Below, piece after piece: positions 43,688 to 52,488 of a stretch of DNA of 64,000 nt (positions are counted from its first letter, which is position 1; each line of letters starts with the position of its first letter). Location of the stretch: the NCBI RefSeq assembly GCF_020731145.1, contig NZ_JAJFZN010000002.1:850802-914801 (forward strand), read 5' to 3'. Source of the stretch: Sneathiella sp. HT1-7 (GTDB lineage: Bacteria; Pseudomonadota; Alphaproteobacteria; Sneathiellales; Sneathiellaceae). The translations under genes and the position numbers were made by a program. The notes below the pieces were generated by a model. The model worked only from the letters and a program-made list of their open reading frames with translations, was not told where the DNA came from and did not search any database.

Positions 43688-44256
43688 CGGACAAACCAAC
43701 GAGAGGCAATCCGCCCGTCTCGGGGCGGTTCAAGAAGGGCCAGAGCGGGAACCTCAAGGGCCGCCCGAAATCGACAGCTGAGACTCCCAAAACGTCCGCC
43801 CTGGAAGTGATCCTGGACAAGACGCTGATAGTCACTCGAAACGGAATGCCGCGAGAGATCACCATGGAAGAGGCATTGCAGCAACAGACCCTCCAGCAGG
43901 CTCTTGACGGGAACCGCTCGGCGCAGCGCGAGGTGCTGAAGTGGATTGCAAAACGAGACAAATACTTTGCAGCAGAGAACCAGCGGAAATCTCCGCAAGT
44001 GGTGACGCAAAGGATAACAACAGATCCCGCCAATGCGGATGAGGCCCTGTTGCTCCTTGAAATTACAGCCCTTGATCCGAGGCGTCAGGACTATAAGAGT
44101 GATCGCCCTCAGATGCTGCTGGAGCCCTGGTCGGTGCAGGCAGCGTTGAGCCGGCGCCGGGGAGGTATGAAACTAACCGAAAAGGATGTCGCCGATATCC
44201 GTCGCTGTACACGGGATCCGGATAGTCTTCGTTGGCCAAAAGGGATAGAAGAATGA
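43684..44256 (+). CDS. DUF5681 protein, copy 1
   Basis: A 190-residue protein with the N-terminal DUF5681 signature GRFKKGQSGNLKGRPKS (about 13–29) and a helical remainder with a C-terminal Arg/Asp-rich stretch. DUF5681 genes often sit beside phage packaging genes, and their role is not settled. The start overlaps the methyltransferase stop and the end overlaps copy 2, indicating coupled translation. Confidence 0.75.
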   Translation: MTDKPTRGNPPVSGRFKKGQSGNLKGRPKSTAETPKTSALEVILDKTLIVTRNGMPREITMEEALQQQTLQQALDGNRSAQREVLKWIAKRDKYFAAENQRKSPQVVTQRITTDPANADEALLLLEITALDPRRQDYKSDRPQMLLEPWSVQAALSRRRGGMKLTEKDVADIRRCTRDPDSLRWPKGIEE

Positions 44257-44819
44257 TCGGTGATGGAGATTGCGATGATAGTAAGGCGGGGTATAAGAAG
44301 CCACCTGTCGCGACGCGATTTAAGAAGGGCCAGAGCGGAAATCCAAAGGGTCGTCCGAGGGGCCGTCACAGGGAAGCGCCCTATCAGGCGGTACTGGGCC
44401 AGCTGGTGACGATCCGGGAGGAAGGCGTTGAGCGGAAAGTCACAGCAGCGGAAGCATTCATGCTGCAGCTTGCCAAGCGCGGGCTGGAGGGGGATATATC
44501 AGCTGCGCGCTACACCATGGCAGCAATCGATGCGGGGAAGGATGCGCAGCTGGTTGACGTCAATGATTTAACCGGGATTGTCGTGGAACTCGTCTCTCCC
44601 GGAAGTGTCAACACCGCCTTGCAACCATTGCGCGTGGCGAAAAAACTCGACAAATACCGAAAGACAGCGCGCATGGCGTTGGAGCCCTGGATTGTCGAGG
44701 CCGCCCTCGAACGCCTCGGCGAACGGCGTCTTACCCGGGAGGAGCAGCGCACCGTTATGAAAGCAACACGGACGCCCTGGAAGGTCAACTGGCCTGACTG
44801 GTGGGAGGAGAGGCCGTAG
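44253..44819 (+). CDS. DUF5681 protein, copy 2
   Basis: A 188-residue second member of the family, with TRFKKGQSGNPKGRPRG at about 21–37 and the shared C-terminal LEPWIVEAALERL block. It is a diverged duplicate of the upstream gene. The ATG at 44253 overlaps the previous stop. The frame ends at 44819, four bases before the tRNA-fMet fragment; no terminase follows, so a packaging module, if there was one, has been lost. Confidence 0.72.
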   Translation: MIGDGDCDDSKAGYKKPPVATRFKKGQSGNPKGRPRGRHREAPYQAVLGQLVTIREEGVERKVTAAEAFMLQLAKRGLEGDISAARYTMAAIDAGKDAQLVDVNDLTGIVVELVSPGSVNTALQPLRVAKKLDKYRKTARMALEPWIVEAALERLGERRLTREEQRTVMKATRTPWKVNWPDWWEERP

Positions 44820-44823
44820 GGCG

Positions 44824-44874
44824 GTCAGGCTCATAACCTGAAGGTCGTAGGTTCAAATCCTACCCCCGCAACCA
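44824..44874 (+). pseudogene. 3' part of initiator tRNA-fMet
   Basis: The anticodon arm TCAGG-CTCATAA-CCTGA (anticodon CAT), the variable region, the T arm GTAGG-TTCAAAT-CCTAC and the 3' acceptor strand CCCCGCA-A-CCA are all perfect. The 5' acceptor strand and D arm are absent: upstream is the end of the DUF5681 gene, with only loose resemblance to a tRNA. This is the usual appearance of an attR-type attachment site left by an element that integrates in tRNA-fMet. Confidence 0.85.
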
Positions 44875-44915
44875 ACTAAATCAATAGCTTAGTCGCGATT
44901 TTGACAGGCCCCCAC

Positions 44916-45001
44916 CAGGACCACGACCTAACAAGTCGAGAAGAATTCAAGCTTCAGAGAGATGCCGCATTGGTCGAGTGGCAGCAACTTAGTGCGGCAT
45001 G
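44916..45001 (+). mobile_element. IS6-family transposase, 3' remnant
   Basis: The frame reads DLTSREEFKLQRDAALVEW and ends QQLSAA-stop, matching the C-terminus of the intact IS6 transposase at 53187–53253 (roughly 85 percent identical at DNA level by eye). No terminal inverted repeat follows. It lies in the same orientation as the intact copy, 42 bases after the tRNA-fMet fragment. Confidence 0.85.
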
Positions 45002-45027
45002 ATTGGAGCGGCTGACTGATTTTATCG

Positions 45028-46335
45028 TCAAAGCATCGATGATAACAGGGTCGCAATTCCAAGGAAGGAAAAGAACCCTGCTATGTCAGTGACGGTTGTC
45101 AATACAATTGATGAAGCAACTGCCGGGTCCTGACCCAACTTGGTCAAGACAATCGGGACAACGGCCCCGGCAAAACCTGCGGCGACCATTGCCAAGACCA
45201 TAGACAGCATTATGACCAAAACAAGCCCCAATGAACCACTCCAGAAAAACACCCCAATTCCGCATGTAACGGCCACTGCCAATCCATTTACTAAACCTAC
45301 ATTTAATTCCTTAAACATAACCCGCAATCCTTGGCTTGTGGAAATCTCACGTAACGCCAAGCCGCGCATGGTCACTGCCAGAGCTTGAGCGCCAGCGTTA
45401 CCTGATTGACCTGCGACGACAGGAAGGAGAACCGCCAGAGCCGTGAATTGGGCGATAGTATTTTCAAACAATCCAACGACAGCGGCGGCCATAAAAGCCG
45501 TCAGCAGATTGATCTGCAACCACGGTAACCGTCGACGTACAGCAAAAAGCGGTTTCGATAGCGCTCGCTCATCCTTACTTGCGCCAACCATTGTCTGGAT
45601 GTCTGCCGTAGCGTCCTCTTGAATGGTGTCAACCAAAGCTGTGTGTTGTACAATACCTATCAAAACGCCGTTCAGATCGACGACAGGCAGATCAGCAAGA
45701 CGATCCCGCTCAAGCAATTCGACAACCTCATCCTGCGATGACAGAGGATTGACATAGGCGGTCACCGGATGGGCCAAGTCTTGCAGGCGCTCATCCGCGT
45801 TGGCAATAGCTATGTCTTGAATAGAAACCTTTTCGGTGAGACGGTTTTCTTCGTCGACCAAGAACAGGCTTCGGGAGTTCTTTGTTCTACGCTCTCGCAA
45901 TTGATTAATGGCCTCTGATGCCGTTGTCGTCATTCGAAAAGTCGCATCGAGGGGGTTCATCAACCGACCGGCGCTACCCTCGGGATAGCTTATTAGTTTT
46001 TTAAGATCTTCAGAAACCCTGACATCCAATTGCGACAAATACCGATCGCGATCGGATTCAGGCAGGGACGCGAGCAACAATGCGGCCTCATTGGGTAAAA
46101 GTTCAGACAACAGTTCCGTCGCACGTTTGTCAGGAAGCTTGCTGAGTAATCGGGTAGCAACTGGTGTTATTAACCGGCGCCAAACCGGAACCAAGACTTC
46201 GACGCGCTGTCGTGTTAGAGCAATCGCGGCCTCTTCAACTGGCAAAGATTCAAGAAGACGTGCGGCATCCCAAGGATGATCAAGCAGGAAGCGACGCTCC
46301 AGTGGCTCGATGGCGGCATCTATATTACCTGTCAT
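45028..46335 (-). CDS. mgtE: Magnesium transporter MgtE
   Basis: Mg2+ channel of 435 residues: MgtE-N superhelical domain (about 20–125), two CBS domains (130–255) and five C-terminal membrane segments (about 275–435) with the NAGAQALAVTMRG motif and the TTVTDIAGFFSFLG segment whose Asp belongs to the selectivity filter. It is last in a four-gene minus operon, overlapping the upstream MgtE-like gene by 11 bases. Its stop lies 27 bases from the IS6 remnant. Confidence 0.9.
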   Translation of the reverse strand: MTGNIDAAIEPLERRFLLDHPWDAARLLESLPVEEAAIALTRQRVEVLVPVWRRLITPVATRLLSKLPDKRATELLSELLPNEAALLLASLPESDRDRYLSQLDVRVSEDLKKLISYPEGSAGRLMNPLDATFRMTTTASEAINQLRERRTKNSRSLFLVDEENRLTEKVSIQDIAIANADERLQDLAHPVTAYVNPLSSQDEVVELLERDRLADLPVVDLNGVLIGIVQHTALVDTIQEDATADIQTMVGASKDERALSKPLFAVRRRLPWLQINLLTAFMAAAVVGLFENTIAQFTALAVLLPVVAGQSGNAGAQALAVTMRGLALREISTSQGLRVMFKELNVGLVNGLAVAVTCGIGVFFWSGSLGLVLVIMLSMVLAMVAAGFAGAVVPIVLTKLGQDPAVASSIVLTTVTDIAGFFSFLGIATLLSSML

Positions 46336-47185
46336 GACTGGTCTCCAAATCTGTTATAGGTTCTTGAATTTTGGCAGAGTTTAAAATCAAACCAAGCAGT
46401 CCTACAAAAGCAACAAAACATCCACCGATGAGATGCGTCAGAATTGAATCTGACTTAACGCCCGGAGAGTTCCGTTGCGCGGCGACAATGCCCTGACGGG
46501 CCAGGCTATGCGACAATGTTCCAAGAAAATTACCTTTTCGGCCCACAACTGCGAGACCTGCATGGTCATCCCAAAAGGGAGAATCAATAATCGAGGCCAA
46601 AGTGGCCCGGTTGGATATCGTCGGCGCACCGGTTTTAATCAGGTCCTTCAATACTGCTTTGCTATCATTCTGGATGAGCCGCGATATCCGAATTACCCCA
46701 ACGAAACGATGTGCATCATCAACAATGAATAATTCATCTCCTTCAGGACGCGTTTTCCGTTTCGCATATTTTAAAGCATCCGCAACCGTGCGCGATTGCG
46801 GCAAAGGTGATATACGCTGGTTCATCCAGGCCCCCACGGAATCCCTGGGATGTCTGAGCGATTTTTTGAAATCTCTCGCAAGATCTTCTGGTAAGGCATC
46901 CAAAACGGCGCTGCGATTTTCATCGTTCATTATCCGCAGAACACTTGCTGCGTCCAAAAACGACATGGTGCGCAAGATAAGAACAACCCGATCCGTTTCG
47001 AGTTGGATGACACATTGTGCGGCAGCAAAAGGCGTCATGCGACCCAAGGCCAGAGCGCTTGCATAGCCGGGCAGGACGTTAATCAGGGCACTTGCATCAT
47101 CTGTCGACAGATTTTCGAGGACTCGGGCGGCAGCGCTGGGGTTGCGTTCGATGAACGCAACACTTAAGGGAGGGGCGTTAGACAT
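46325..47185 (-). CDS. MgtE-like protein without transporter domain
   Basis: A 286-residue relative of MgtE with the MgtE-N domain (about 10–115) and CBS-like domain (125–240), but in place of the five-segment channel only one hydrophobic segment (about 250–272). It could be a regulatory partner of the full MgtE downstream, or a truncated paralogue. The ATG at 47185 has GGAGG nine bases upstream; the eight-base overlap with mscS and 11-base overlap with mgtE show coupling. Confidence 0.7.
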   Translation of the reverse strand: MSNAPPLSVAFIERNPSAAARVLENLSTDDASALINVLPGYASALALGRMTPFAAAQCVIQLETDRVVLILRTMSFLDAASVLRIMNDENRSAVLDALPEDLARDFKKSLRHPRDSVGAWMNQRISPLPQSRTVADALKYAKRKTRPEGDELFIVDDAHRFVGVIRISRLIQNDSKAVLKDLIKTGAPTISNRATLASIIDSPFWDDHAGLAVVGRKGNFLGTLSHSLARQGIVAAQRNSPGVKSDSILTHLIGGCFVAFVGLLGLILNSAKIQEPITDLETSHDR

Positions 47186-48017
47186 CAACAAAATCCTCCG
47201 CTTTAAGTGTAATTTTTTTATGGAAATACGCTTCGCCTGGTACAGTCGATCGGCCCCCGGACGTTTCCAGGACAACTCCCGTCGACGTGAATTCCAGAAC
47301 TTCACCTTCATCACCCCCGATTGCGAGAACCTGGCCGGGTGAATATTGTTGTTGCAGGTAGCGAGCTCCTATCAGGTTGGCTGCCAGTGGGCGCGCACCT
47401 AAACCAAATGCAAGTGCTATTCCGCCCATGACCGCAGCCATGAATATGGCAATAATGACAATCAAGAAGGTGACGTCGATGCCAACCTGTTCTATGGCAA
47501 TAATGCCGGCTGTCAGGAGGATGGCCCATTGCGCAAAAGCACCGATCAATTCCCCCTGATGAACGGCCATGGAAGATAATGTCGTTGCGACAAGATCACG
47601 AACGGCGGCACCGAGCAGATAGCCAACAATGACAATCAACACACCGCCAAGAACACGCGGTAGATACCCAAAGATGACGGCCAGCCACGAAGAAAAAGTG
47701 TCGAAGTTAGCAACATCGGCGGCAAGTGTGATCGTAAAGACGATGGTCAGCCAATAAACCACATTTCCGATCATCTGGGCTGACCTTGGAGATAAACGAA
47801 AACTAGCGAGGCGGCCGGTGGGCATTATAGTTTCGAACAACCGATTCATTCCGTCACTCATCTTTATTGACGTTGCACGCAGGACCCGTGCGACCGCCCA
47901 TCCCGCCACCAGCAAAATAATGGCCCCCAAAAGCCCGGGCAACGCAGTGATGAGATCACTTAGCAACTCCATACTCGCGGTCTTGACATTCGCAAACCAA
48001 TTTGATGCGTCTTCCAT
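47178..48017 (-). CDS. MscS-type mechanosensitive channel
   Basis: Small-conductance mechanosensitive channel family, 279 residues: membrane segments in the first 200 residues, then the pore-adjacent GGIALAFGLGARPLAANLIGARYL stretch (the MscS Gly/Ala-rich TM3 pattern) and a short beta domain. Such channels release solutes on osmotic downshock. The ATG at 48017 has a consensus AAGGAGG. It lies between the CNNM gene and the MgtE-like genes. Confidence 0.85.
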   Translation of the reverse strand: MEDASNWFANVKTASMELLSDLITALPGLLGAIILLVAGWAVARVLRATSIKMSDGMNRLFETIMPTGRLASFRLSPRSAQMIGNVVYWLTIVFTITLAADVANFDTFSSWLAVIFGYLPRVLGGVLIVIVGYLLGAAVRDLVATTLSSMAVHQGELIGAFAQWAILLTAGIIAIEQVGIDVTFLIVIIAIFMAAVMGGIALAFGLGARPLAANLIGARYLQQQYSPGQVLAIGGDEGEVLEFTSTGVVLETSGGRSTVPGEAYFHKKITLKAEDFVDV

Positions 48018-48021
48018 ATGT

Positions 48022-49431
48022 TTATCCTCCTTTAAGGGGCGGGGGGCTAGATTTGAGATCACCTGTACTCGCGTCAGCGATTTCCAGTAATTTCGCTTCC
48101 GAATTCAGATCGCTAGAATCCAACGCCTCCGTCATCGTCTCAATTCGGATTTTTTCGACATGACGGTCTTTCATCGCCAATACAGTAAACTTAAACTCTC
48201 CAATATTGACGGTGTCTCCGTTGACGGGCAGGCGGGAAAGCTCGCTCATAATCAGGCCGGAGATCGTATTCATGGTCATCAGCTCATCGACTTGAAAACT
48301 AGTTTCCCGTTCAAGATCTGCAAGAGGTGCCAGACCGTGAGCTTCCCAATGCGTTTTTTTCCAGACAATGGGGTATACCGGTTCAACCTTGTCAGTCTCA
48401 TCCGAAATCTCACCAACGATCTCTTCGAGCAAGTCCTCCAGTGTTACCACGCCGGAAAAGGCGCCATATTCATCAATCACGCACGCCATGTGCGAGCGTT
48501 CCTCACGCATCATGTCAAACATTTCTGTAACCTTGAGGGATTCCGGAACGGCGAGCGGATCGCGACAATAAGCCTCTAAATTCTGCCAAGGCGCTTGTGT
48601 TCCGTCAATAACGGCATTTATCAAATCGCGCACCAAGACAACGCCGATAAGATCATCCAACTCACCTTTCAAGACGGGAAACCGGGAGTATTGACTCTTT
48701 CGAATTACATTGAGGTTGCGTTCATCCGATGCGTCCAGTCGCAACACCTGGGTTTCAAGACGCGGAATCATCACACGCTCGACGGTGCGCTCATCAAACT
48801 GGAACAAATTATGTAACATTGCTGCGCGTTCGGCTGCCACTTCGCCATGCTCGGCGGAGACATGGATTAATCCTCGCAATTCATCGCTTGTCAGAACATC
48901 CGCATGGCTTGCTTCACGGACATTCATTGATCGCAGTATTGCGCGTGACGACCAGTTTAGTAGCCAGCTCAAGGGGAAAATTACTCGGTAAAACCAATGC
49001 AGCGGATACGCCAGCAGCATAGCGATGGATTCGGCTTTTCGAATTGCATATGTTTTTGGCACCTGCTCACCGACAACGATATGTAGTGACGAAAAGACTA
49101 TAAATCCGACCACAAAGGAGATTGTATGCAGAGTTTCCGCGGACAAATCCAACGGATTAAGGACAGGCGTTAAAAGAGCGGCAACGGCCGGTTCTCCCAG
49201 CCAACCCAAACCGAGCGAGGCCATCGTGATCCCGAGTTGGCAGGCTGATAAATACGCATCAATATCACTTTTGATGAAAAGCGTCAGTCGGGCCGTTTTG
49301 TTGCCTGCGCGCGCTTTCGGCTCAATTCGAAAATTTCGCGCCGAGACCAGCGCAAACTCAGCCGCAACGAAAAAGGCATTGGCAGCAAGTAACGCAACAA
49401 TGGCGGCGGCTTGATAGGCAATGGAGCTCAA
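48022..49431 (-). CDS. CNNM/CorC (hemolysin C) family transporter
   Basis: A 469-residue membrane protein: DUF21 transmembrane domain (about 1–185, with FFVAAEFALVSARN), two CBS domains (205–330) and a C-terminal CorC/HlyC domain (350–440). Family members take part in Mg2+/Co2+ efflux. The TTG at 49431 is preferred because GGGGA lies seven bases upstream; the ATG at 49464 lacks a ribosome site. First gene of the operon, four bases before mscS, divergent from the rim-type operon. Confidence 0.85.
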   Translation of the reverse strand: MSSIAYQAAAIVALLAANAFFVAAEFALVSARNFRIEPKARAGNKTARLTLFIKSDIDAYLSACQLGITMASLGLGWLGEPAVAALLTPVLNPLDLSAETLHTISFVVGFIVFSSLHIVVGEQVPKTYAIRKAESIAMLLAYPLHWFYRVIFPLSWLLNWSSRAILRSMNVREASHADVLTSDELRGLIHVSAEHGEVAAERAAMLHNLFQFDERTVERVMIPRLETQVLRLDASDERNLNVIRKSQYSRFPVLKGELDDLIGVVLVRDLINAVIDGTQAPWQNLEAYCRDPLAVPESLKVTEMFDMMREERSHMACVIDEYGAFSGVVTLEDLLEEIVGEISDETDKVEPVYPIVWKKTHWEAHGLAPLADLERETSFQVDELMTMNTISGLIMSELSRLPVNGDTVNIGEFKFTVLAMKDRHVEKIRIETMTEALDSSDLNSEAKLLEIADASTGDLKSSPPPLKGG

Positions 49432-49576
49432 TTGAAAATCCCCTGTTATATAAAAATATACCATATAACTAAATATTTTTTACCTATAAGGAAAGAAAAT
49501 TTTGCAATTTGTTATTTTATGCTTATGCTGACTAGAGAGTTTGAACAGCAAGTTGATATGACTGGGAGAGGGTTTA

Positions 49577-49957
49577 GTGTCGGGTAGTTTGGATTATTCA
49601 AATGCGGATGTTGTTGATCGATTGGTCTCACTTTATGATCATTCATTTGGCGGAAAACCGCGGGGCCGCTATCGCATTTCCATGAAATTGATGTGCCGAA
49701 TTGTGAACCAGCGGCGATTATGGCCGGAGCAAATCGAGGCGATAAGGCGCGGTTTGTATGAAACCGGGCATATTTTGATCGATCTTGGAACTTATTTTGT
49801 TGTCGTTAACCAGCGAACTTTTTCCAGCTATCGGCGATTGAACGAAGCCAGCATAGCGACCCTCGAGGATGCGCTTGCAGGCGAGATATCCGGCGAGCTT
49901 GAGGATGAAACGTCAGACGAATCTGAGAATTCTGCTCAGGACGCTTCGGGTGACTAG
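49577..49957 (+). CDS. Small protein at head of rimK-type operon
   Basis: A 126-residue protein with a compact basic N-terminal domain (1–85, rich in Arg and aromatic residues) and an acidic disordered tail. I do not recognise a named family. It opens the operon with the retropepsin-like protease and RimK ligase, the slot held by rimA in the Pseudomonas rimABK operon, but homology to RimA is not shown. The GTG at 49577 follows GGGAGAGGG; the gene ends inside the next start region. Confidence 0.55.
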   Translation: MSGSLDYSNADVVDRLVSLYDHSFGGKPRGRYRISMKLMCRIVNQRRLWPEQIEAIRRGLYETGHILIDLGTYFVVVNQRTFSSYRRLNEASIATLEDALAGEISGELEDETSDESENSAQDASGD

Positions 49958-50435
49958 CTTGAAACCACACAATGATAAAATGGTTATCGGGTGGCGCGAG
50001 TGGGTCACTTTCCCCGGCCTACTGGAAGAAGCTGTGAAAGCCAAGATAGATAGCGGGGCCAGGACATCTGCGGTTCATGCCGTTGATATTCAAACCTTCA
50101 CGGAACGCGGTGCGCCCCATGTTTCCTTTGTTCTTTATCCAGTGCAGAGACGTCGGGAGCCAGCCGTCAAATGTATTGCGGAAGTCCGTGACGAGCGTGA
50201 AATAATGAGTTCAACCGGCCATCGCCACCCACGTTATGTCATTGAAATCGACGTTTGCTTGGGGGGCACGACCTGGCCAATTGAAGTGACGCTAGCCGAC
50301 CGTGCGCTTATGGGCTTTCGATTGCTGCTTGGGCGCCAGGCTTTAAAGGGTGGTTTCTGGATCGATCCGAGCCGCTCGTTCATCGCAACCCGTAATTCTT
50401 CTGGAATTGCAGCCAGATACACTAACGAAAGGTGA
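49950..50435 (+). CDS. Retropepsin-like protease of rim operon (RimB-like)
   Basis: A 161-residue single-domain aspartic-protease-like protein: [11 protein letters not shown] start, catalytic-type motif KIDSGARTS with Asp34, and [10 protein letters not shown] near the end. This is the family annotated as ATP-dependent zinc protease/RimB, which accompanies RimK in Pseudomonas. The GTG at 49950 has AGGA eight bases upstream and overlaps the previous gene; an ATG at 49980 is an alternative. Confidence 0.75.
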   Translation: MTSLKPHNDKMVIGWREWVTFPGLLEEAVKAKIDSGARTSAVHAVDIQTFTERGAPHVSFVLYPVQRRREPAVKCIAEVRDEREIMSSTGHRHPRYVIEIDVCLGGTTWPIEVTLADRALMGFRLLLGRQALKGGFWIDPSRSFIATRNSSGIAARYTNER

Positions 50436-50440
50436 GATCT

Positions 50441-51370
50441 ATGAAAATCGCTCTACTTTGTCGAAATGCTGAGCTGTATTCACATAAACGCTTGATCGAA
50501 GCAGCTGAAGCGCGAGGCCATCAAGTTGATGTCATTAATCATCTGCGTTGCTATATCGACATTGCGTCTGGTGATCCTGAAATTCATTACAAGGGGGAAT
50601 CACTTAAAGGCTATGATGCGGTTATTCCCCGTATTGGCGCCTCAGTTACTTTTTTTGGGACTGCTGTTCTAAGGCAGTTCGAAATGATGGACGTCTATCC
50701 GGTTAACGAGTCAGTAGGCATTTCACGATCGCGCGACAAATTGCGCAGTATGCAGTTGTTATCTCGTGAGAATATCGGTTTGCCGGTAACCGTTTTTGCC
50801 CACCGCACCTCGGATGCCTCGGAGTTGCTCAAGCTTGCGGGAGGGGCTCCGGTCATTATCAAACTTTTGGAAGGAACTCAGGGTATCGGCGTTGTTTTGG
50901 GTGAAACCCCGAAAGCCGCAGAAAGTATTGTCCAGGCATTTGGCGGTACGAACACTAATATCCTCGTGCAGCAATTTGTCAAAGAGGCTAATGGTGAAGA
51001 TATACGCTGCATCGTGGTTGGTGATAAGGTTGTGGCGTCCATGATCCGGCGTGGTGTGGAGGGCGACTTCCGGTCAAATTTGCATCGTGGTGGTACGGCA
51101 GAGGCGATCAAAATTACAGCCGCTGAAAGATCAACCGCCCTTAAATCGGCCAAGGCGATGGGACTAAACGTATGTGGCGTTGATATGTTGCGATCAAACA
51201 ATGGACCAGTCGTGATGGAAGTAAATTCTTCCCCTGGGTTGGAGGGCGTTGAGAAAGCCACTGGTATTGATGTTGCAACGAAGATTGTCGAATTTATTGA
51301 AAAAAATGCCAAAGCCGGCCGAACTCAGACAAAAGGCAGAAAAATCCGAAGGAGCCCAAAGATTGCGTGA
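50441..51370 (+). CDS. rimK: RimK-type ATP-grasp glutamate ligase
   Basis: A 309-residue ATP-grasp ligase. In E. coli RimK adds glutamates to the C-terminus of ribosomal protein S6. Visible features are the N-terminal preATP-grasp domain (1–95), the ATP-binding [12 protein letters not shown] loop (about 145–156) and the metal-binding [13 protein letters not shown] (about 257–269). It begins five bases after the protease gene and overlaps the following gene by eight bases. The substrate here is unproven. Confidence 0.88.
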   Translation: MKIALLCRNAELYSHKRLIEAAEARGHQVDVINHLRCYIDIASGDPEIHYKGESLKGYDAVIPRIGASVTFFGTAVLRQFEMMDVYPVNESVGISRSRDKLRSMQLLSRENIGLPVTVFAHRTSDASELLKLAGGAPVIIKLLEGTQGIGVVLGETPKAAESIVQAFGGTNTNILVQQFVKEANGEDIRCIVVGDKVVASMIRRGVEGDFRSNLHRGGTAEAIKITAAERSTALKSAKAMGLNVCGVDMLRSNNGPVVMEVNSSPGLEGVEKATGIDVATKIVEFIEKNAKAGRTQTKGRKIRRSPKIA

Positions 51371-52406
51371 ACCTTTCGAAATAGCCGGCGAAACGATTCC
51401 CGCGGGTCAGCGGCGGATTGTTGATATCCCACTCAGCATGATGTCGGACCACACCCCGGCAACATTATCCGTCCAGGTTATTCACGGAAAGCGCAATGGG
51501 CCGACAATTTTTGTTAGTGCGGCAATTCATGGCGACGAAGTCCTTGGTGTCGAAATTATTCGCCGCCTAGGCCGACTTGCGGCTCTGCGCCGTATTTCAG
51601 GCACCTTGTTGCTGGTGCCAATCGTAAACTCTTTCGGCTTTATTGGCCATAGCCGATATTTGCCTGATCGTCGTGATCTTAACCGATCGTTTCCCGGAAA
51701 TATCAATGGGTCGTTGGCATCACGTCTTGCTCATCTATTTCTTAACGAAGTGGTTCAACGGAGTGATTGCGGCATTGATTTGCACACGGCCGCGTTACAT
51801 CGCAACAACCTGCCTCAAGTTCGTGTCGACCTAAAAGACAAGAAGGCACGTAATTTGGCTGAAGCATTTGAACCGCCTTTCATTCTAAACTCATCCTTGA
51901 GAGAGGGATCCATGCGAGCCGCAGCTAGTCAGCTTGGCGTCCCCGTTGTGCTCTTTGAGGCAGGCGAGGCGCTGAGGTATAGCGAGTTCGCCGTTCGTGT
52001 AGGCGTTGCCGGTACTATGAAAGTCTTACGGCAAATGGATATGATCGCGAAAAGCGCTGTTCGGAGCGAAAAAAAGAAAGCCAGAAAAACACCAATTGCG
52101 ACGAAGAGTGGGTGGTTGCGGGCGGCGGACGGTGGCCTTTTGCGCACGCGACACGATATCGGTGACTTTGTCCAAGAAGGTGATGTACTTGGTTTGATTT
52201 CTGATCCTTTCGGCGATCGGGAAACCAAGGTGCTTGCGACCAAAGATGGATTGATCATCGGCACCGCGACAATACCTTTGGTAAACCAGGGGGATGCTTT
52301 GTTTCATATCGCCTTTTTGACTAAGGCCGCAGCATCTGGCGCTTCGATTGACGCCATTGAAGGAGAAATCGAAAGCAATCCGATATTTGAATATGACGAT
52401 CTATAA
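51363..52406 (+). CDS. Succinylglutamate desuccinylase/aspartoacylase-like protein
   Basis: A 347-residue M14-like metallohydrolase of the AstE/AspA group. The zinc-binding HGDE lies near residue 57, NRSFPG near 109 and DLHTA near 139; a C-terminal lipoyl-like beta region (about 255–340) follows. The start is the TTG at 51363 with an excellent AAGGAG eight bases upstream, overlapping the rimK stop. Its presence after RimK suggests it removes or edits what the ligase adds. Confidence 0.82.
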   Translation: MREPFEIAGETIPAGQRRIVDIPLSMMSDHTPATLSVQVIHGKRNGPTIFVSAAIHGDEVLGVEIIRRLGRLAALRRISGTLLLVPIVNSFGFIGHSRYLPDRRDLNRSFPGNINGSLASRLAHLFLNEVVQRSDCGIDLHTAALHRNNLPQVRVDLKDKKARNLAEAFEPPFILNSSLREGSMRAAASQLGVPVVLFEAGEALRYSEFAVRVGVAGTMKVLRQMDMIAKSAVRSEKKKARKTPIATKSGWLRAADGGLLRTRHDIGDFVQEGDVLGLISDPFGDRETKVLATKDGLIIGTATIPLVNQGDALFHIAFLTKAAASGASIDAIEGEIESNPIFEYDDL

Positions 52407-52419
52407 CATGATCCAAAGG

Positions 52420-52488
52420 GGTACTGTCAGAAGAAATTATCTTGATGGGAATTTGTTCGTCAATTAGCTTTCGAGCAGGCTTTGTCAG
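52420..52488 (+). mobile_element. IS6-family 5' end remnant
   Basis: The first 60 bases (52420–52479) match the 5' end of the intact IS at 52489 at 49 of 60 positions by eye, including the perfect terminal repeat GGTACTGTCAGA. It stops before the transposase start. It is a diverged relative, not a recent duplication. Confidence 0.8.

Larger units (their letters stand above)
39502..44874. mobile_element. Inferred tRNA-associated recombinase element
   Basis: This 5.4 kb segment runs from the 3' end of tRNA-Ser to a 3' fragment of tRNA-fMet. It carries a serine recombinase, DUF2924 and DUF3489 genes in one direction and a ParB-methyltransferase and two DUF5681 genes in the other. The contents are those of prophage or integrative-element ends. 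No direct repeat of the tRNA-Ser end is seen at the right side, so it is not a simple intact insertion; two former elements may have fused. Confidence 0.55.

Noticed and set aside
44795..44823. A degenerate 5' half of tRNA-fMet directly before the 3' fragment
   Set aside because: Length and a few bases resemble a tRNA, but the acceptor and D stems do not pair and the bases encode the DUF5681 C-terminus.
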